Assembly (NCBI GenBank): GCA_050734185.1
Contig: JBOHUE010000166.1
Span: forward strand, 1-8,807
Direction of reading: 5' to 3'
Source of the DNA: JAFALX01 sp050734185
Lineage (GTDB): Bacteria > Chloroflexota > Dormibacteria > Aeolococcales > Aeolococcaceae
DNA length: 8,807 nucleotides
Made by a program: the position numbers and the translations under genes. Below, piece by piece: positions 5,145-8,807 of the stretch. The notes under the pieces were generated by a model. It saw only the letters and a program-made list of their open reading frames with translations, did no database searches and was not told the origin of the DNA. Within the stretch, counting starts at the first letter, position 1. Each line of letters begins with the position of its first letter.

Positions 5145-5470
5145 GCCGCGAGTACAGCCTGCAGCTTGGCCTCGAGCGCGGGCTTCGGCTGATAGCCGAC
5201 GATCCGCTCCTCGGCCTTGCCGCCGCGGAAGAGCATCAGCGTCGGGATGCTCATGATGCCGAACATCCCCGGAGTGATCGGGTTGGCATCGACGTCCATC
5301 TTGGCCACGATCACCTGTCCGTCGTATTCCTGCGCGAGCGCCTCGACGATCGGCGCGATCATCTTGCACGGCGAGCACCACGCCGCCCAGAAATCGACGA
5401 GGACGGGAACGTTCGCGTCGAGCACCTGCTCCTTGAAGCTGGTGTCGGTGACGGTGATCGGTGCTGCCAT
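5141..5470 (-). CDS. trxA: Thioredoxin
   Basis: 109 aa, the classic single-domain thioredoxin length. It is a cytosolic disulfide reductase that gives electrons to ribonucleotide reductase, peroxiredoxins and other targets and is recharged by thioredoxin reductase. It shows LVDFWAAWCSPCKMIAP with Asp26, Trp31, Cys32 and Cys35; KMDVDANP (57-64); SIPTLMLFRGG with the cis-proline at 76; and the terminal helix. All numbers match the E. coli protein. The redox motif is WCSPC instead of the usual WCGPC. The frame is open farther upstream, but the ATG at 5468-5470 has AGGAGA about 9 nt before it and gives the standard N-terminus, so that start is chosen. The gene lies 13 bp after the FmdB-type zinc-ribbon gene and is probably co-transcribed with it. 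Confidence 0.95.
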   Translation of the reverse strand: MAAPITVTDTSFKEQVLDANVPVLVDFWAAWCSPCKMIAPIVEALAQEYDGQVIVAKMDVDANPITPGMFGIMSIPTLMLFRGGKAEERIVGYQPKPALEAKLQAVLAA

Positions 5471-5483
5471 GGGGTGCTTTCTC

Positions 5484-5822
5484 CTAGTCGCTGGTGCTGC
5501 CTGACGCGGCGCCCTTGGAGGTGCCGCTGGTCGAACCGGTGTCGGTCGTGCTTGTCTTCGCGGAGTCGCCGCTGGTGCTGGGGGTGCTCGACTTGCTCTT
5601 GCTCTTGCTCTCGCTCTCGCCGGAGCCGTTGCTGTCGGGCTTGCCGCGCCGGTTGTCGGTCGCGTAGAAGCCGGAGCCCTTGAAGACGAGCCCTGCGGGG
5701 AAGAACTGACGTTTGCCCTCGCCGCCGCATGTCGGGCAGGCGGCCACCGGCTCATCGGTCATCTTCTGCCACACGTCGAACTCGCGGTCGCAGGCGTTAC
5801 AGCGGTATCCGTACGTGGGCAT
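5484..5822 (-). CDS. FmdB family zinc-ribbon protein with low-complexity tail
   Basis: 112 aa. Residues 1-50 are a textbook FmdB/CxxC_CxxC_SSSS domain: MPTYGYRCNACDREFDVWQKM, with one zinc knuckle at Cys8/Cys11 and the second at Cys29/Cys32 (ACPTCGGEGKRQF), then FPAGLVFKGSGFYATD. This family is named after a putative regulator of formamidase/amidase expression, but its molecular function is poorly known. From about residue 58 the chain becomes a disordered Ser/Thr/Gly/Lys tail (SESKSKSKSS, STSG, TSGTSKG). A similar tail is common in family members of high-GC bacteria. The ATG has GGAAG about 7 nt upstream. The gene follows the DUF1015 gene by 44 bp and precedes trxA by 13 bp. The pairing with thioredoxin hints at a redox-sensitive zinc site, which is inference. 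Confidence 0.9.
   Translation of the reverse strand: MPTYGYRCNACDREFDVWQKMTDEPVAACPTCGGEGKRQFFPAGLVFKGSGFYATDNRRGKPDSNGSGESESKSKSKSSTPSTSGDSAKTSTTDTGSTSGTSKGAASGSTSD
5595..5618. repeat. Four-unit hexanucleotide tandem repeat in the FmdB tail
   Basis: GCTCTT, GCTCTT, GCTCTC, GCTCTC in a row. On the minus strand it codes for alternating Ser with Lys or Glu (the SESKSKSK part of the tail). Gain or loss of a unit stays in frame and only changes tail length. Confidence 0.75.
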
Positions 5823-5866
5823 CCTTCAACTTCCTACCCGACGCTCGCGGTGCCCAAACCCAACTG

Positions 5867-7153
5867 TCACACGGGGTGCAGCGCGAGTCCCGTCGGGACC
5901 TTCGGATAGAAGTATGTCGACTTCTGGGGCATCACCTCTCCGGCGTCGGAGACGGCGATCACCTCGGCGATGGTCGCGGGCTGCACGCCGAAGCCCAGGA
6001 CGGCCTCACCGCGACCCACCGCGGCATCCAGCTCAGCGACGTCGCGGGTGTACGCGAGCGCGCCGGCGCGGATGGTCTCGACGCTGACCCCGGCGGGTGC
6101 CAGCACCTCGGTCTCGAGCACCGTGACGTCGAGACCGGCACGCGGCGAGGCGGCAGGCCGGCGCGGGCGGTGCAGCACCGCGGCGCCCTCTGCTGCCGTG
6201 GCGGCAAACGCATGCCGGTCGGCTCGCAGCGCGGTGGCGCGTTCGAACGCCGCGGCCGCGTCGTCGGCACGCTCGAGCTCCCACGCGTCGTCCAGCCGGG
6301 CCCACAGGTCGTCCAGGCTGAAGGCGACGCCGTCCCGAGGACGGACCAGCCGGTGCGTGGGGAGGATCGTGAGGTCGGGATCGGCGGCGTCGGACAGATA
6401 GACGAGGCTCCACCGGAATTCGGCGTTGGCCGGCGCGTCGAGCTCGGCGGCCGCTCGCTCGGCGTGATACGCCGCGTTGGTCTCGAAGCGGTGGTGTCCG
6501 TCTGCGATGTAGAGCCGCGCTTCCGTGAGCTTCTCCGTCAGCGCGGCGGCCGGCGCCCCGGGCACGACCCAGAGCAGGTGCTTCTCCGATCCGAACTCGC
6601 CGTCGGTGCGGCCACCCAGGAGCGCAGGCTCGCCGGTCAGCGACGCGATCGCCGCGTCGAGCGACACTCCCGACCAGACCGCGAATACCGGGCTCGTCTG
6701 CATGCGGATCGCACGGAGCAGCGCCATCCGGTCCTCCTTGGGCCCGCGGAGCGTGCGCTCGTGGGGCAGCACCTCCGAGCGATCCCATGGCTCCGCGGGA
6801 ACGATGGCGAGCAGCCCGCGGCGGTGGCGGATGACGCCGTCCGGGAGTTGGAACTCGTGGTCGTGGACATAGACGACGGGTCCCGCCTCGCGTTCCAGCA
6901 CGCCGAGTTCGAGCCACGAGCTGAGGAACGTGGCCGCGCGCGTATAGCGGTCGTTGCTTCCGGCGACATCCTCGGGGTACGAAGCGCCGAAGTCGATGCG
7001 CACGATGTTGCGCAGGTTGCGCGCGTACAGCGCATCGCGCTGCGCATCGTCGATCACGTCGTACGGCGGCGCCAGCACACCGCCGAGGCGGACATGCTCT
7101 GGGTTGTAGCGGAGACCCGTGAAGGGCCGGACGCGCGCCGGCCCGCGTCTCAG
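5867..7153 (-). CDS. DUF1015 family protein, probable CTG start
   Basis: 428 aa if started at the CTG at 7151-7153. The family (PF06245) has a ParB-like relationship by annotation tradition and no firmly proven activity that I know of. Homologues often sit beside serine-biosynthesis genes, so a role in serine metabolism is plausible inference. Visible motifs are RVRPFTGLRYNPE (7-19), LAPPYDVI (27-34), HERTLRGPKEDRM (131-143), SPVFAVWSG (about 154-162), and IADGHHRFET (216-225), the family's hallmark. The first ATG/GTG in frame is the GTG at 7078, which would cut off the conserved RVRPF-x-GLRYNPE segment. No ATG, GTG or TTG occurs between that segment and the serA stop. A CTG there forms a CTGA overlap with the serA TGA and has AGGTG 5 nt upstream, so I take it as the start. 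Identity is sure; the start codon is less so. Confidence 0.88.
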   Translation of the reverse strand: MRRGPARVRPFTGLRYNPEHVRLGGVLAPPYDVIDDAQRDALYARNLRNIVRIDFGASYPEDVAGSNDRYTRAATFLSSWLELGVLEREAGPVVYVHDHEFQLPDGVIRHRRGLLAIVPAEPWDRSEVLPHERTLRGPKEDRMALLRAIRMQTSPVFAVWSGVSLDAAIASLTGEPALLGGRTDGEFGSEKHLLWVVPGAPAAALTEKLTEARLYIADGHHRFETNAAYHAERAAAELDAPANAEFRWSLVYLSDAADPDLTILPTHRLVRPRDGVAFSLDDLWARLDDAWELERADDAAAAFERATALRADRHAFAATAAEGAAVLHRPRRPAASPRAGLDVTVLETEVLAPAGVSVETIRAGALAYTRDVAELDAAVGRGEAVLGFGVQPATIAEVIAVSDAGEVMPQKSTYFYPKVPTGLALHPV

Positions 7154-8766
7154 AGCTGCACCTGACGCAGTCGCTCGAGGTGCGCGGTGGTGCGGATCTC
7201 CTCCAGCAGCTCGGTCGAGACCGGGTCATCGACCTGCATGAGCATGACCGCAAGCCCGCGGGGCTTCTCGCGGCCCAGCTCGATGCCCGCGATGTTGATG
7301 TCGTTTCTGGCCAAAAGGCTGGAGACGGCGGCGATCACGCCGGGGCGGTCCTGGTGTGTGACCACGAGGTAGGTGCCGGCCGGCTGCATGTCGACGCGAA
7401 AGTCGTCAATGCGCGTGATGCGCGGTTCGCCCTCGAGCTGGGTGCCCGCGATGCGCAGCCGCTCCGCCCCCAGCACCTCGACCAGAAGCGGTGCGTCGGG
7501 GTCGAGAGGGCGGGTGGTGTGGCGCTCGTCGACGTCGACGCCCAGCGACTTCGCGACGAGCTTGGCGTTGACCTGGTTGACCCGCGTCTCGGTGAAGTGC
7601 GCGAACAGCCCGCGGAGGACGTGGCTCGTGACGATGGTTGTGTCGTAGTCGGCGAGCTCGCCCGCGTAGCTGACCACGACGCGCCGGAGGCCGCCGCCGC
7701 TCAGCTGCGCCGCCAGCGAGCCGATGTGCTGCGCCAGCTCAAGGTAGGGCCGCAGCTGCTCGAGCTCCTCCGGCAACACCGTCGGCGCGTTCACCGCGTA
7801 CCGGGGCGAGCCGCCCTGCAGGTATTCGACGATCTGATCGGCGACGTCGTACGCGACGTTGACCTGCGCTTCGCGAGTGCTTGCGCCGAGATGCGGCGTG
7901 AGGACGATCTGCGGCACCGCCAGCAACGGGTTGTCCGCTGCCGGGGGCTCGCTGGTGAAGACGTCGATGGCGGCGCCGGCGATGTGGCCGCCGCGGATCG
8001 CGTCGGCGAGCGCCTGCTCGTCGATGATGCCGCCGCGGGCGACGTTGATGAGCCGCGCGCCGGCGCGCATGCGGCCCAGCTCGGCGGCGCCGATGACGCC
8101 GCGGGTGGCGTCGGTCAGGGGCACATGCACCGTCAGCACGTCTGATTCGGCCAAGAGCGTCTCGAACTCGACGAGCTCGGCACCCGCCTGGGTCGCGCGC
8201 TCCGCGGTGACGAGCGGGTCATGCGCGATGACGCGCATCTGCAGCCCCGAGCTGGCCGTCCGCGCCACCTCGAACCCGATCTTGCCCAGCCCGAGCACGC
8301 CCAGCGTCTTGTCGCGCAGCTCCATGCCCATGAACTTCGAGCGCTCCCAGCGCCCCGCGTGCAGCGACTGGTCGGCGACCGGGATGTTGCGCACCAGCGC
8401 CATCATCATCGCGACTGCGTGTTCCGCGGCGGCAATGGTGTTCCCCGTCGGCGCGTTGAGCACGAGGATGCCGTGCCGCGTGGCGGCCTCGAGGTCGATG
8501 TTGTCCACACCGACGCCGGCGCGGCCGACAACGCGCAGGCGCGTTGCCGCGTCCAGCACGTCGGCGGTCACCTTGGTCTCGCTGCGCACGACGAGGGCGT
8601 CGTACTCGCCGATGCGCTCGCGCAGCGCCTCCGGAGCCAGCCCGGTGGCGACGTCCACCTCACCGGCGGCGCGCAGCCGGGTCACGCCGTCGTCGGCGAT
8701 CGGGTCGGCGACGAGGATTCTGGTCGCGGTCTGCAGTGCGCTGGCCGGTGCGGTGGCGACCGTCAC
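7150..8766 (-). CDS. serA: D-3-phosphoglycerate dehydrogenase, long form with ACT domain
   Basis: 538 aa. It catalyses the first step of serine synthesis, oxidising 3-phosphoglycerate to 3-phosphohydroxypyruvate with NAD+ in the cytosol. The D-2-hydroxyacid dehydrogenase core spans about 16-330: GRAGVGVDNID (81-91), the NAD-binding GLGKIG (159-164), and catalytic Arg244 (NVARGG), Glu273 (TSEPP) and His292 (PHLGAST). An intervening allosteric substrate-binding domain (about 331-460) follows, then a C-terminal ACT domain (about 465-538: VVTHQDRPGVIAAVSSLLARN and INIAGIELGR), which in this family usually senses serine for feedback inhibition. The three-domain layout matches the type of mycobacterial SerA. 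The GTG at 8764-8766 forms a GTGA overlap with the stop of an upstream gene, and the serA stop overlaps the DUF1015 start. The first 15 residues (TVATAPASALQTATR) are a short extra extension. Confidence 0.96.
   Translation of the reverse strand: MTVATAPASALQTATRILVADPIADDGVTRLRAAGEVDVATGLAPEALRERIGEYDALVVRSETKVTADVLDAATRLRVVGRAGVGVDNIDLEAATRHGILVLNAPTGNTIAAAEHAVAMMMALVRNIPVADQSLHAGRWERSKFMGMELRDKTLGVLGLGKIGFEVARTASSGLQMRVIAHDPLVTAERATQAGAELVEFETLLAESDVLTVHVPLTDATRGVIGAAELGRMRAGARLINVARGGIIDEQALADAIRGGHIAGAAIDVFTSEPPAADNPLLAVPQIVLTPHLGASTREAQVNVAYDVADQIVEYLQGGSPRYAVNAPTVLPEELEQLRPYLELAQHIGSLAAQLSGGGLRRVVVSYAGELADYDTTIVTSHVLRGLFAHFTETRVNQVNAKLVAKSLGVDVDERHTTRPLDPDAPLLVEVLGAERLRIAGTQLEGEPRITRIDDFRVDMQPAGTYLVVTHQDRPGVIAAVSSLLARNDINIAGIELGREKPRGLAVMLMQVDDPVSTELLEEIRTTAHLERLRQVQL
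7159..7163 (-). promoter_or_regulatory. Ribosome binding site supporting the CTG start of the DUF1015 gene
   Basis: AGGTG on the minus strand, within the last codons of serA, lies 5 nt before the CTG at 7153. This spacing is right for initiation there and is the main local argument for the non-AUG start. Confidence 0.5.
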
Positions 8767-8807
8767 CGCACGCCGGCGGGCTCGGCGGCTGCCGCGGGCT
8801 CCTCGCG
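8763..8807 (-). CDS. C-terminal end of an upstream gene, cut by the window edge
   Basis: The last 14 codons and TGA stop of a gene that continues beyond the right edge. The visible residues are REEPAAAAEPAGVR, an Ala/Pro/Glu-rich flexible tail with no diagnostic motif. The evidence for it is the GTGA overlap: its TGA (8763-8765) shares three bases with the serA GTG, the same joint style as at folD/unknown/folC and serA/DUF1015. A serine-pathway gene such as an aminotransferase would fit the context, but nothing visible identifies it. Confidence 0.55.
   Translation of the reverse strand, partial: REEPAAAAEPAGVR

Noticed and set aside
5471..5755. N-terminal extension of thioredoxin giving a 204-aa fusion-like protein
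   Set aside because: The extension is an Arg/Ala/Pro-rich shadow of fmdB. The internal ATG has an SD and yields the standard 109-aa thioredoxin.
7076..7153. Read-through of the serA stop to make a SerA-DUF1015 fusion
   Set aside because: The two genes are in different frames, so simple read-through cannot fuse them. A 4-bp overlap with reinitiation explains the layout.
5729..7165. Plus-strand 478-codon ORF
   Set aside because: Antisense to DUF1015 and FmdB, both of which have clear family motifs. It is a long open frame only because of high GC.
7180..8145. Plus-strand 321-codon ORF opposite serA
   Set aside because: Shadow of serA, rich in Val/Asp/Arg/Gln with no motif.

Overview
High-GC bacterial DNA with standard stop codon use (TGA ends most genes). 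The GC-rich codons, the FolC/SerA sequence style, the serA-DUF1015 pairing and several TANNNT boxes lying 6-7 nt upstream of start codons suggest a terrestrial lineage of the Chloroflexota/Dormibacterota or actinobacterial type. This placement is inference from style, not from a marker gene.

The left 2 kb (1-2007) looks accessory. It has small, loosely packed genes and long non-coding gaps. On the minus strand are a 112-aa protein with two membrane segments and a good ribosome binding site (125-463), a short E/R-rich charged ORF (509-661), and a PH-like small protein (716-988). The last two share one reading frame, split by a single TGA. Next is a minus-strand Cys4 zinc-ribbon protein (1287-1649), divergent from a plus-strand XRE/Cro-type repressor (1729 or 1738-2007). 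GC-rich hairpins lie in the 1000-1286 gap.

The central plus-strand block (2045-5133) is a tight folate/one-carbon operon: folB (dihydroneopterin aldolase), folD (methylene-THF dehydrogenase/cyclohydrolase), an unrecognised 185-aa protein, and folC (dihydrofolate/folylpolyglutamate synthase). Joints are 4-bp overlaps or a 7-bp gap. A TAGAAT box 7 nt before the folB GTG suggests the operon is read from a leaderless promoter.

The right block (5141-8807) is all minus strand. In order of transcription it holds the last codons of an unidentified gene, serA (long phosphoglycerate dehydrogenase with C-terminal ACT domain), a DUF1015 protein, an FmdB-type zinc-ribbon protein, and trxA (thioredoxin with WCSPC). 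The upstream gene, serA and DUF1015 are joined by 4-bp overlaps. The DUF1015 joint appears to use a CTG start (CTGA overlap), because the family's conserved N-terminus lies upstream of the first GTG. folC and trxA converge with 7 bp between them, and both stop codons sit inside one small perfect inverted repeat.

Serine made through SerA is the usual one-carbon donor for the tetrahydrofolate cofactors that FolB, FolC and FolD make and interconvert, so the two blocks are metabolically related although they face each other. I found no CRISPR array, tRNA, rRNA, transposase or integrase. The nearest candidates for something undescribed are the 185-aa folate-operon protein, the PH-like/charged-ORF locus with its in-frame TGA, and the non-AUG start of the DUF1015 gene.
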